A stretch of 64,000 bases of DNA from an uncultured Thermoanaerobaculia bacterium. GTDB lineage: Bacteria > Acidobacteriota > Thermoanaerobaculia > Multivoradales > Multivoraceae. The notes beneath the pieces were generated by a model. The model searched no databases and was not told where the DNA came from. It saw nothing but the letters and a program-made list of their open reading frames with translations. The stretch is from contig CATOTG010000006.1 in the NCBI GenBank assembly GCA_951813015.1, positions 372,001-436,000 of the forward strand, in the 5' to 3' direction. A program made the position numbers and the translations under genes. Below, piece after piece: positions 8,884 through 17,331 of this stretch; the first letter of the stretch is position 1; each line of letters starts with the position of its first letter.

Positions 8884-10500
8884 TCAGTGGACGTGGCCGT
8901 GGGCTTCGCCGCTCGCCATGAGCGACGAACGGCGAATCGCGGCGCCGCCCCGCGTCACCAGGCGCTGGCCGGGCGCCAGACCGTCAACGAGCACCTGGTC
9001 GCCCTGCCGGCCGAGCACCGTCACCGTCTGCCGCTGAAAGTCCTCGCCGGCCAGTTGCAGGAAGACGACCGGCACGCCGCCGTCGTCGACCAGCGCCGAA
9101 GCGGGCACGACGATGCCGCTGTCCTCGCCGGCCATCAGCACCTGTGCCGCGACGGTCGACCCGAGGGCGAAACCCGTGCCGGCGAGGCCGGGGGCCTCGA
9201 GCAGGACGGTCACCGTGCCGGTCCGGGGGGAAATCTCCGGCGAAACGGACACGAGGGAAAGGCCCTCGTCGATCCGCAACGGCCCACTCTCCGGGTCGTC
9301 GAGGACGACGCCTCGCAGGCCGGCCTCCGCGAGCCGCCGCGCATCCCGGGGCGGCAGGGCGACCTCGATCCACACGACGTCGGTCCGAACCAACCGGGCC
9401 AGGGAGTCGCCGGCGGCGACCGTCGCGCCGGGCGTTGTGCTGACGGCGGCGATCCGTCCGGAGAACGGAGCCTTGAGGGAGATGCCGGCGCCGTCCGCTC
9501 CGCCTTCGCGCGAGGACCGAGCCGACTCGAGGTCCCGCTCCGCCGCACGGTGGCGCGTCTCCAGCAGGCGGGCGCGGACGCCGGCTTCCCCGACCTCACG
9601 CTCGCTGACCGCTTCGAGCGTCAGCAGTTCACGTAGCCGAGCGCTCCGCGCTCGCGCGCTCTCCAGCTCCACGGCCAGGGTCTCGACTTCCGCTTCGAGC
9701 GTCGCCAGACTCCGCTCGGAAGCGACCAGGGGAACCACGCGGAACAGCGGGGAATCCCACTCCACGCGGCGTCCGACGAACGGCCAGGAACGGGACTCCG
9801 CCGGTGGTTGCACGACGCCGTCGACCGGCGCGGTCACCGTGCTCTCACCGCCGGCCGGCGGACGGAAGGTCGCCACGCCGGAGACGCTGCGGGCCAGGCG
9901 CCCCTCCTCGACCCAGGCGGTCGCGAAACGGCCCTGCCACTGCTGCTCCTTGAGGAAGGACACCGGCTCGCCGCCGTCGGAACCGGCCGGCAGCTCCGGC
10001 GCCCGCACCAGGCCTTCCGGATGGTGCGCCTCGCCGACCCGGACCCGGCCGCCCGGGATCTCCTCGATTGCGGCCCCGTCGTCGATCCGGAAGAGAAGCT
10101 GCGCCTCGCCGGTCCGTCGCGGGGTGACCTCGATGGCGAAGTGGCCGGGATCGGCCGAGCCGTCGGCGCCGAAGATCTGTTCGCCTTCGCCATCGACAAG
10201 AACGATCTCCACGGTCCCCTCCACCAGGGGTGCGAAGTCAAGGAGGCGCGTGACGTGGGTGTGGGCCATCGCGGTGTGCCCGACCTCCAGAGCGTCGATC
10301 TCGGGAAAGACCTCGAAGCGTTCGCCGAGGACCGTGACCGACCAGGCTTCGCCATCGCCGTGACCGTGGCCACGGCCGTGGCCGTGGTCGTGCGACGCGT
10401 CCGGCGGAGCGGCGGTGCAGGCAAGCAGAAAGAGGAGCGCCAGGGACAGCGAATTCGCCACGCACCGGGTACAGGTGCGCCAGCCTTCAATCCACGTCAT
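8884..10500 (-). CDS. RND periplasmic adaptor (HlyD/CusB-like), His-rich N-terminus
   Basis: A 538-residue membrane-fusion protein. The N-terminus is a lipoprotein signal (SLSLALLFLLAC) followed by the metal-binding stretch DHGHGRGHGHGDGEAW at about residues 37-52. An extra N-terminal beta-domain precedes the usual barrel, lipoyl and alpha-hairpin domains: GVVQPPAESRSWPFVGRRV, then a long coiled coil around ATLEAEVETLAVELESARAR, then AGDSLARLVRTDVVWIEVAL. ATG 10500 overlaps the stop of the upstream channel gene by ATGA, and the pump follows 10 bp after its stop, so the three are one translational unit. The His cluster points to metal capture and delivery to the pump. Confidence 0.92.
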   Translation of the reverse strand: MTWIEGWRTCTRCVANSLSLALLFLLACTAAPPDASHDHGHGRGHGHGDGEAWSVTVLGERFEVFPEIDALEVGHTAMAHTHVTRLLDFAPLVEGTVEIVLVDGEGEQIFGADGSADPGHFAIEVTPRRTGEAQLLFRIDDGAAIEEIPGGRVRVGEAHHPEGLVRAPELPAGSDGGEPVSFLKEQQWQGRFATAWVEEGRLARSVSGVATFRPPAGGESTVTAPVDGVVQPPAESRSWPFVGRRVEWDSPLFRVVPLVASERSLATLEAEVETLAVELESARARSARLRELLTLEAVSEREVGEAGVRARLLETRHRAAERDLESARSSREGGADGAGISLKAPFSGRIAAVSTTPGATVAAGDSLARLVRTDVVWIEVALPPRDARRLAEAGLRGVVLDDPESGPLRIDEGLSLVSVSPEISPRTGTVTVLLEAPGLAGTGFALGSTVAAQVLMAGEDSGIVVPASALVDDGGVPVVFLQLAGEDFQRQTVTVLGRQGDQVLVDGLAPGQRLVTRGGAAIRRSSLMASGEAHGHVH

Positions 10501-11697
10501 GACCCCGGCCCTCCTTCCTGAGCCGCCGCCAGCCGTTCCAGCTCCCGGTGCGCCGCGAGCGCCGCCCCGTGGAGATCGAGCACCGCCAGCTCCGCCTCGG
10601 TCACCGAACGGTGCGTCTCCAGCAGATCGGTCAGCCCGGCCTCGCCCTGGCGGAAGGCCGCCTCGGCGCCGTCCAGCATCTGTTCGACGCCGCCGAGCTC
10701 TTCGCGGGCCTCCGCGAGTGCGGCGGCAAGCCGAGTGAAGTTGTTGCTCGCGGCGGCGCGAGAGGAGATCGATTCGCGTTCGGCCAGTTCGAGCCGTGCC
10801 CGGGCAGCCTCGAGAGCGGCGCCCGAGCTTCTCCGGGCCGCCTGTCGGCGGTCGAACAGCGGCACCGACCAGGCGACGCCGAAGATCGGCCCGTCAGCGG
10901 CGCCGGGCGTGCGATCCTGCCGTCGCCAGCCCAGAGTGACCTCAGGCGAGGCAACGATGGGCCGGGTTGCGAACTCAGCCAGTTCGGCCGCGGCAACGTC
11001 TGCCCTGGCCCGCGCGGATCAGCGTATCGGCGCCGGCGAGCGACGGCGCCTCCGGCAGCTCCGGCAGGACGGGCCGCGCGTCCACCGGCAGGCCCGGGCG
11101 CCAGGCTGCCGCCTCCGCTCGCGCCTCCTCTCCCGCGACACCGGCAAGGGCAACGCGGGACCGGAGCGTGGCGGCGGCGAGCTGGAGCCGACTTGCTTCG
11201 AGCCCGGAGGCTTCTCCTCTCTTTGCGCGTGCGGCCTCGCGCTCTGCGAGCGATTCGACCCGCTCTGCCTGGGCCGCCAGCCGGTTCTGGCGCGCGGCGG
11301 CCACCGCCCAACCGGCGTAGGCCGCTCTCATCGCGAGTCGGTGGGTCAGGAACTCGTGGTTGAAACGCCTCCGCGCGGCCTCGACCTCCCCTTCCCGAGC
11401 CTCGATCTGCGGACCGCGCTCGACGCCCGGAAGCTGCCAGGAAACCAGGATGTCGGTCTGCCCGATCGGCCCGCCGGGATCCTCCCGCACGGCCCCCAGC
11501 TCGGGATTGCTGAACGTCCTGGCCTCGAGCACAGCGGCCTCCGCGCGCCCCACGGCCTCGGCGCTCTCGCGAACGGCCGGGTGCGTCTCGTCGAGGACCG
11601 ACAGGAACTCGGCCTCGGCAACGACCGGTCCGTTCTGGGCCGCGACGGCGGCGGCGAAGAAGCCTCCAAGGAGGCCGATCAGGCTGAAACGATGCAT
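10497..11697 (-). CDS. TolC/CusC-like outer-membrane efflux channel, broken by one frameshift
   Basis: The start ATG 11697 has a strong ribosome-binding site (AAAGGAG) and a signal peptide (MHRFSLIGLLGGFFAAAVAA). The long periplasmic coiled coils characteristic of TolC proteins follow. The frame breaks near 11005-11012 within GCGGGCC: removing one G joins ADTLIRA to ARADVAAAELAEFATRP and then to VAWSVPLFDRRQAARRSSGA, which ends at 10497. The corrected protein is about 400 residues, normal for the family. Because the indel is in a G run and several neighbours have the same kind of lesion, a sequencing error is likelier than a mutation. It is coupled to the adaptor gene by ATGA. Confidence 0.85.
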
Positions 11698-11759
11698 GCT
11701 GACTCCTTTCCACGTCCAGGTTCCGGGCACGAATCGCACCCGGGCCCTCAGGCCGTGGA

Positions 11760-12137
11760 TCAGAGCAGCAGCGCGCAGTGAGACCGGAACAGGAGCGGCG
11801 GCGGTCCGCGCCGGGACGCCGCCTCGTAGGGCGTTCCCTCGCCTGGCGTCACAAACGCCGAAGATGGCAGGGCGAGCACCGCCGTCGCCGACGGGCCGGG
11901 CCGCTGCACGCCCGCTTCCGAGTCCAGCGTGACGTCGTGGTCGTGGTCCGGCACGACCTCGTCGTCGTGGTGATGCCCGTGGGTCGCCGACCTGGCCAGA
12001 TCCGCGGTGTCGTGCTCGTGCCCGGACGCGAAGAGATGGGTTGCCAGGTCCAACCCGGCAGTGACCGCAAACGCACCCGGAGTCTGGCATCCGAGGAGGA
12101 TGGCCACCGCGACGACACGCTTGAGCGGAGTGCTCAC
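11760..12137 (-). CDS. Small exported His/Asp-rich protein (putative metal-binding)
   Basis: With the GTG start at 12137 the product is 125 residues: signal peptide STPLKRVVAVAILLGCQTPG then AFA, followed by a region with GHEHDTADLARSATHGHHHD and PDHDHDV. A longer frame from TTG 12173 exists, but that TTG falls in a plausible -35 box. The composition and the position directly upstream of the channel-adaptor-pump genes (62-bp gap) resemble the small periplasmic metal-binding or regulatory proteins that precede Czc/Cus operons. No conserved domain is recognised, so function is inferred from context. Confidence 0.6.
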   Translation of the reverse strand: MSTPLKRVVAVAILLGCQTPGAFAVTAGLDLATHLFASGHEHDTADLARSATHGHHHDDEVVPDHDHDVTLDSEAGVQRPGPSATAVLALPSSAFVTPGEGTPYEAASRRGPPPLLFRSHCALLL

Positions 12138-12144
12138 GCTGGTC

Positions 12145-12173
12145 ACTGTGCCAGACGCGACACGGTTGGTCAA
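12145..12173 (-). promoter_or_regulatory. Possible sigma-70-type promoter for the His-rich gene and efflux operon
   Basis: On the minus strand TTGACC (12173-12168) is followed after 17 bases by CACAGT (12150-12145). Transcription would start close to the GTG at 12137, giving an almost leaderless message. The -10 box is a poor match, so this is tentative. Confidence 0.3.
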
Positions 12174-12231
12174 TGGAAAACACTACCTGCGGTCGCGGTC
12201 GCCGCCGTCGGCCGCCGGATACGCTCGCGGC

Positions 12232-13118
12232 GTGTACTGGACCCTGCGTGTTCTCGCCCTGGTCACGGCCTGCCTGCTGCCGGGCTGCGGGGGCGGGTCG
12301 CCGTCGACCGGCGCGGCGGAATGGATATGGCCCGAGGTGGCGGCCTCGGAGGCCGGGCAGCCGGCGGCCTACCTGCTGCTGGCCGACTTCGAGCTGGACG
12401 AGGCGCCGCAGGCGGCAGCACGCCTGTTCGTCACCGCCGACCGGGAGTACGCGGTCCACCTGAACGGCCGCCAGATCGCGCGCGGCGGCTTCCGGCGCGG
12501 CGAACCGATCGACGAGTTCCAGGTCGCCCACCTGCTCCGCGGCGGGACCAACCGTCTGACGATCGAGGCGCGCACTCCCTACGGCGACGGCGGTGCGCTC
12601 GCGGGCATCGAACTCGCCGACGGCTCGATGCCCGTGGTGACCGACGGCGCATGGCGCGTCCTCGAGGTCTGGGACCCGCCCGTCGTGAAGGGCGACGGGC
12701 CGGCCGGAGACACGGAGGCACTGGTAAGCGTCCGCGCCTGGGGCCGGCCCCCCGTCGGCCGGTGGGGCCGGGTGGCTCGCGGCGAACTGGCGAAGACGGA
12801 GCCGATCTGGGGCGCCGCGGCGGCCCGCCGCATCGTCCGCGTGTCCGCGGCCCCCGGTCTCGGTGTGTCGCCCGCGGAGCGGAGGTACTGGCTCGTGGAC
12901 TTCGGCCGGGAGGTCACCGGTGTGCTCCAGCTCGAGTTCCGACCGGAGGACCCGGGCGACGACCGCCTGCTCCGCCTGTGTCGCGGGAGTGACTGCGAGC
13001 GGCGGCCGCTGGTGCCGGTCGCCGGCAGGCGGCCTGGAGGGACTCGGCGGCGCGCAGCTTCGACACCGTGGTCGTGTACGGGGTGAAGGAGCTGCGGGCG
13101 GCGAGGGTGCGGAGCTAA
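12232..13118 (+). CDS. Lipoprotein resembling the N-terminal domain of alpha-L-rhamnosidases, one frameshift
   Basis: GTG 12232 starts a lipoprotein signal (TLRVLALVTACLLPGC). The following region (AEWIWPEVAASEAGQPAAYL, then FVTADREYAVHLNGRQIARG, then AHLLRGGTNRLTIEA) is the beta-sandwich seen at the N-terminus of family 78 glycoside hydrolases. No catalytic (alpha/alpha)6 barrel follows; the protein ends after about 295 residues. The frame breaks near 13025: adding one C to the run in GTCGCCGG joins LVPVA to RQAAWRDSAARSFDTVVVYG and ends at TAA 13116-13118. The gene is divergent from the His-rich protein gene. A stand-alone sugar-binding lipoprotein or a truncated enzyme are both possible. 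Confidence 0.6.
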
Positions 13119-13147
13119 AGGCAGCGGATGTGGGAAACCCAGTGGAG

Positions 13148-13770
13148 CTAGGGCTCCTCCCACTCGATTTCGGCTGGCGGTTCGAAGCGGCCGGGCGCGG
13201 CGCCGCGCCGGTAGTCGCCGATGATGAACCGGTTCTCGTTGCGCTGGGCGTCGTAGTAGGTCAGTTCGCGCAGGCGCCGCTCTTCCGGGTCGATCACGAT
13301 CTGCACCAGGGAAACTCCTCGCTCGGTTCGAGCGGGCGCAGGACCAGGCGCAGGCCGTCGCCGGACGCCGCGTCCAGTTCCGCCTCGTACCGGCCACGGA
13401 GATCGTCGGTCGTGAGGAGGAAGAAGTCGAGGCCCGGGGCCGGCTGCTCCGACAAGTCATAGCGCTGGCCGACCGGCTCGCCGGGATTCCAGTGGTGCAC
13501 CGTCCGGTCGCACAGCAGGAAGGCCGTTTCGAACGGCGGCGAGTAGTCCCAGCGCAGGCAGCGAGGCAGGCCAATCGCGAGGTCGCCGCGCTCCATGTCG
13601 CCGTCCTCCGGATCGAATCCGTAGGGCACGTGGGTCTGGACAAAGCCCGCGGAGAGCGGCGCCTGCGCCTCGAGTGACCGCCGGAAGTCGTCGAGCACGG
13701 TCCACGGATCGTCGGCGAAGACGGGGAGGCCGGCAAGCAGGCAAACCGCCGCGAGGATGGCGGGCCGCAT
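13148..13770 (-). CDS. lolA: Outer-membrane lipoprotein carrier LolA, one frameshift
   Basis: LolA carries lipoproteins across the periplasm to the outer membrane. Signal peptide [19 protein letters not shown]; mature region WTVLDDFRRSLEAQAPLSAG then FVQTHVPYGFDPEDGDMERG shows the LolA/LolB fold pattern, with GDLAIGLPRCLRWDYSPP as the concave sheet. The frame breaks near 13311 in a T run (GAGTTTCCC): adding one T joins LEPSEEF to SLVQIVIDPEERRLRELTYY, ending EIEWEEP at TAG 13150-13148. The corrected length, about 207 residues, is normal. The start overlaps the purH stop by one base (TGATG), so it is translated as part of the purH transcript. Confidence 0.8.
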
Positions 13771-15410
13771 CAGTGCTTGAAGTGACGGCGCCCGGTCAGG
13801 AGCATGGCGATGCCGTGCTCGTCGGCGGCCGCGATCACCTCGTCGTCCCGGACGGAGCCGCCGGGCTGGACGATCGCGGCCACTCCGGCTTCGGCCAGCG
13901 TGTCGACACCGTCCCGGAAAGGGAAGAAGGCGTCCGAAGCGGCCACCGTGCCGGCAACGTCGAGCTGAGCCTTGTCGAGCGCGATGCGGCAGGAGTCGAC
14001 CCGACTCATCTGGCCGGCGCCGATACCGACCGTCTGGTGTTCGTTGGTCACGACGATCGCGTTCGACTTCGTTGCCCTGCAGACGCGCCAGGCGAAATCA
14101 AGGGCCCGCAGTTGCGCCTCGCCGGGCTGCGTCCGCGTCGGGCAGGTCCACTCCCGTGGGTCTTCCGGCGCCGCGTCGAGATGCTGGCCGATGAAGCCCC
14201 CGTCGACGGCCCGCAACTCGTAGGCGCCGTTCCCGGCGGTGAAGGGTGGGCATTCGAGCAAGCGGAGATTCTTCTTCCGCCCCAGCCGCTCCAGTGCGTC
14301 CGCCGCGAAGGAGGGCGCCACGATGACCTCCACGAAGAGCCTTCGCATCGCCTCCGCCAGGGCGCCCGTGAGGGGTCGGTTGACGGCGATGATCGAGCCG
14401 AACGCGGAGACGGGATCGCAGGCGAGCGCCCTCTCGTAGGCCTCCACGAGCGACGCGCCACGGCCTGCGCCACACGGATTGTTGTGCTTGACGATGACGA
14501 CCGCCGGATCGTCCTCGGGGGCGCCGAACAAGGCGGAGAGCTTCCGCGCCGCGTCCGCGTCGAGCATGTTGTTCCAGGAGAGTTCCCGGCCCTGGAGTTG
14601 GCGGAAACCGCCCAGAACGCCGGCGCCGCCCACCTCCCGGTAAACCGCCGCGCCCTGGTGCGGGTTCTCCCCGTAGCGCGGCGCCAGCACCTGCTCGAGT
14701 TCCAGTTGGACGGACTCCGGCAACGACCTGGACGCGTCGTCCATCTGACCGACCGCGGACGGGCGATCGGACTGGTTCGTGTCTTGCTCGTTCCCTCGCA
14801 AACCGGATTCGGCAACCGGCGAAGCGCCGCCTTCCAGCCATTCGGCGATCCCGGTGTCGTAGTCCCGGGTATGCCGGAACGCCTTGAGCGCCAGTTCGCG
14901 CCGGAGCTCTGCCGACAGGCCGCCCTCGGCCCGGAGCGCTTCGAGGATCCTCGGGTAGTCCGCCGGGTCAACGACGACCGCCACGTTGGCGAAGTTCTTC
15001 GCCGCGGCCCGGACCATGCTCGGGCCGCCGATATCGATCATCTCCACCGTGCCGTCCTCCGTCGCATCCGGGGCCGAAGCCGCGGCGGCGAAGGCGTACA
15101 GATTCACGGCCACCAGATCGATCGCCGGAAGCTCGTGGCGCTCCAGCTCCGCTTGATGTTCCGGCCGTCGCCGGTCGGCGAGGATGCCGCCAAAGATGCG
15201 GGGGTGCAGGCTCTTGACCCGCCCATGGAGGATCTCGGGGTGTCCCGTCACCTCGGACACCGCCGTGACGGCTACGCCATGTTCCCGGAGCTGCCGCGCC
15301 GTGCCGCCCGTCGAGATGATCTCGACACCCAGATCGGCCAGTCCCGAACCGAGTTCCTCAAGGCCCGCCTTGTCGAAGACCGAGACCAGTGCGCGGCGAA
15401 CGGGAAGCAT
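13770..15410 (-). CDS. purH: Bifunctional AICAR formyltransferase / IMP cyclohydrolase
   Basis: PurH performs the last two steps of purine biosynthesis, AICAR to FAICAR to IMP, in the cytoplasm. At 546 residues it has the normal length. The N-terminal IMP cyclohydrolase domain starts [20 protein letters not shown] and contains [14 protein letters not shown] and [15 protein letters not shown]. The C-terminal transformylase domain carries the catalytic Lys-His of [13 protein letters not shown] and ends with [23 protein letters not shown] 15410 was chosen over a longer frame because homology begins there. purA, the next committed step toward AMP, is elsewhere in the window (34690). lolA overlaps its stop. 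Confidence 0.96.
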   Translation of the reverse strand: MLPVRRALVSVFDKAGLEELGSGLADLGVEIISTGGTARQLREHGVAVTAVSEVTGHPEILHGRVKSLHPRIFGGILADRRRPEHQAELERHELPAIDLVAVNLYAFAAAASAPDATEDGTVEMIDIGGPSMVRAAAKNFANVAVVVDPADYPRILEALRAEGGLSAELRRELALKAFRHTRDYDTGIAEWLEGGASPVAESGLRGNEQDTNQSDRPSAVGQMDDASRSLPESVQLELEQVLAPRYGENPHQGAAVYREVGGAGVLGGFRQLQGRELSWNNMLDADAARKLSALFGAPEDDPAVVIVKHNNPCGAGRGASLVEAYERALACDPVSAFGSIIAVNRPLTGALAEAMRRLFVEVIVAPSFAADALERLGRKKNLRLLECPPFTAGNGAYELRAVDGGFIGQHLDAAPEDPREWTCPTRTQPGEAQLRALDFAWRVCRATKSNAIVVTNEHQTVGIGAGQMSRVDSCRIALDKAQLDVAGTVAASDAFFPFRDGVDTLAEAGVAAIVQPGGSVRDDEVIAAADEHGIAMLLTGRRHFKH

Positions 15411-15472
15411 CGGAGTCGGCGCAGAGTAGCACGCGAGGGAGGTACCGAGACCCGCCGCCCGCGCACTTTCCA

Positions 15473-15501
15473 TTGACTGGCTCGCCGCTTGCCTGTTAGA
15501 A
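15473..15501 (+). promoter_or_regulatory. Promoter of tRNA-Phe
   Basis: TTGACT (15473-15478), a 17-base spacer, and TTAGAA (15496-15501) lie about 35 bases upstream of the mature tRNA 5' end, as expected for a strong sigma-70-type tRNA promoter. Confidence 0.55.
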
Positions 15502-15536
15502 CACGCAGCGCCAGCGTCCCGTCCGGCGCGCGACCT

Positions 15537-15612
15537 GCCCAGGTAGCTCAGTTGGTAGAGCATCTGACTGAAAATCAGGGTGTCGGTGGTTCGAATCCGC
15601 CCCTGGGCACCA
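15537..15612 (+). tRNA. tRNA-Phe (anticodon GAA)
   Basis: A complete cloverleaf of 76 nt: acceptor GCCCAGG pairs with CCTGGGC, the D-arm is GCTC-AGTTGGTA-GAGC, and the anticodon stem TCTGA/TCAGG encloses CTGAAAA with anticodon GAA. The T-arm is GGTGG-TTCGAAT-CCGCC. The CCA end is encoded at 15610-15612. It is intact, with no intron. Confidence 0.97.
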
Positions 15613-15806
15613 TGCGCGCCCCCCCAGCGCCCCCCCGACAGGAGCTTGCGAGGAACCCTCTTCTGCGGCCGCCATCCGATTCCGCAGGAAATCCGCAGAC
15701 CGCCGCGAACCGCTCGAACATCCGGTCTCGCGCGCCAACTTCTTTAGGCTGAATAGTTACCTGTCTCCCACCGGCATCGGGCCAGGCACATGTACTGCGG
15801 CTGGTC

Positions 15807-15833
15807 TTGACTAGCCTCAATACGCCCTATACG
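15807..15833 (+). promoter_or_regulatory. Probable promoter of the large ncRNA
   Basis: TTGACT (15807-15812) and TATACG (15828-15833), with a short 15-base spacer, place the transcription start near 15840-15842, exactly at the 5' strand of the terminal helix of the ncRNA. The -35 hexamer is identical to that of the adjacent tRNA-Phe gene. Confidence 0.5.
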
Positions 15834-15840
15834 TTGTTTG

Positions 15841-16706
15841 ACGGATAGGGACTGTGACCAAGGATCGCAACCCAATCCACCGGTCCAAGAGCCGCGACCC
15901 TCGGATCGGAGCCTGAGAAGGGCGAAAGTCACGTTCGTGTGGCGGGCGCGCTTCCAGAGCGAGGGTCGGAAAGGTCACGACTCGAAGCCGGGCTCGGTGG
16001 CAGGAGCCACCTGGAGCCGGGGGACACCGAGGCGCAAGCCGAAGAGATCCCGACGCCAGGGAGTTCCAGCCGGCGAGTGGCTCCCGTAGCCGAAGGCTTC
16101 CCGGGGGAAAGGTGACGAGAGACGCAAGTCTGGAGGCGCCTGAACCAGGGGAGTGGCTTCAGGGAAGCGAACGGTCGGAAGTTGCCCGGCGGCAACGGAA
16201 GGCTGATCGGGAACTGAAGCGCTTCATCGGCAGACGCTCGGGGGCTTCGTCGTGAGACCCGACCAGTTGAGCGACGAAGTACCCCCAAGGGCGCCGAGTC
16301 GGCGAAGAGTGAGGCAAGGAGCCCCCGCGACAGCGGGCCGCGAGGTGACTGGTTCAAAGGCGCAAGCCGATGAGCCGGCCAGCAAGCGGAACGAGGTCGC
16401 GGACCTTTCGGACCACCCGAGCCGGAGGGTTCACCGCGAAGGCGCAAGCCGGAGAGGGGAATCCGAAGGCGCCGGGAGAAAGAAGGGGAGTCCCGGCGAA
16501 TCCGGACGGGGCTGGAGGGGCCGCAAGGTTCCACCGCCGGCGCCGCAAGGCAAGGGCAACCAGCCTGGAACGGAGGATCGGTGGCGCGCGAAGCGCTCCC
16601 CGACCGGATGCCCGCCAAGCTGAAGGGTCGAGGAAACGCGAGCGAGGGATGAGAGACTCAGGTCGATTCGGGTGGGAATCCCGGAGCGGTCCCTATCCTC
16701 TTTTTT
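15841..16706 (+). ncRNA. Large structured non-coding RNA, about 865 nt, unassigned family
   Basis: No protein of any known kind is encoded here, but the segment is packed with self-complementary structure. The ends pair: GGATAGGGAC (15843-15852) is perfectly complementary to GTCCCTATCC (16689-16698), followed by TCTTTTTT (16699-16706), a terminator-like tract. Internal hairpins include six closed by GCAA tetraloops (16031-16040, 16120-16131, 16359-16368, 16441-16450, 16519-16530, 16542-16551). There is also a 12-bp helix GGGGG + TTCGTCG with CGACGAA + CCCCC (16240-16252 / 16272-16286), GTTGCC-CGGC-GGCAAC (16181-16196), CCCGC-GACA-GCGGG (16324-16337), GCCGGGA/TCCCGGC (16471-16477 / 16491-16497) and GTGACC/GGTCAC (15854-15859 / 15973-15978). 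Size, GNRA loops, closed ends and position beside a tRNA recall the ornate large RNAs (GOLLD, ROOL, OLE). RNase P, tmRNA and group II intron signatures were not seen. A phage-derived element is possible. Confidence 0.8.
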
Positions 16707-16868
16707 CTTGGCCCGAAGAAGCTAGCACGACAACGAGGTAAGTGCAACCACCTCAATGAGTTAGGCTAGCAGCCCGTGGCAGAAGTCGCGCTGCGTTCAA
16801 GCGGCCATGCATCCCGCCCGGCATCGTGCCATCCGGGTGCTCGATGACTCGCACCCGGAGGTGGGGCG

Positions 16869-16969
16869 CGTGTGGCGCGGAACGCGCCACACGGGCTGAG
16901 CTCCTCGGTCGCCCTTGTTCCCGGGATTGCGGTCGGCCCGATATGCTCCCTCGTCGCGCCTTGCCGGGC
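16869..16969 (-). repeat. Intergenic repeat family A, copy 2
   Basis: Read on the minus strand it begins CCGGCAAGGCGCGACGAGGG, has the core GAGCATATCGGGCCG, and ends in the hairpin GTGTGGCGCG/CGCGCCACAC. It aligns end to end with 3116-3213. The rest of 16707-17331 contains only short arginine-rich frames without family features, and no gene is supported there. Confidence 0.7.
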
Positions 16970-17331
16970 CGGGGAATGCAGACGACCGGCCGCGCGTTGC
17001 AAATCGAGAAGCCAGGCCGACCAGGACTCGGACACACGACGCTTCCGATGTTCCCTCAAAGCCAAGGGCCGCCGACCATCGGTACCTGACGCTGCGTCGT
17101 TCCCCTGGCGACGGAAACTCCACGTAGCGATCCGCCCCAGCTGCAACAGGTGAACGGCACAGGCCATGTAGGTCAGCTACTCGTCACACAACTGTCACGC
17201 ATCGCCCGGAACCGTCCGTGCGTAGTGTTCCTTTGTGTCCTCCCAGTCCAGGGCCTCGCAAACGGAAGAGCCCATCGGGGCCTCGGCAACACCGGACAAG
17301 AGCTCACTCCCAACAGTCCCACAGCGACCTC

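Noticed and set aside
7266..8921. Long plus-strand open frame (551 codons) opposite the RND pump gene
   Set aside because: It is an antisense shadow created by high GC and third-position bias; its translation is Arg/Asp/His-rich with no family features, while the minus-strand frame is a textbook RND pump.
15537..15612. Possible intron or integration site within tRNA-Phe
   Set aside because: The tRNA is complete with an encoded CCA, and no duplicated 3' end or integrase gene was seen downstream.
15841..16706. Identity of the large RNA as RNase P, tmRNA or a group II intron
   Set aside because: The RNase P core (GAGGAAAGTCC-type), a tRNA-Ala-like tmRNA end and a group II domain V with GTGYG start were looked for by eye and not found; no reverse transcriptase is nearby.
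16252..16741. Open frames of 120 or so codons on both strands within the ncRNA
   Set aside because: They are Arg/Gly/Pro-rich, lack ribosome-binding sites, and coincide with hairpins; the complementary ends and stem pattern explain the region better.
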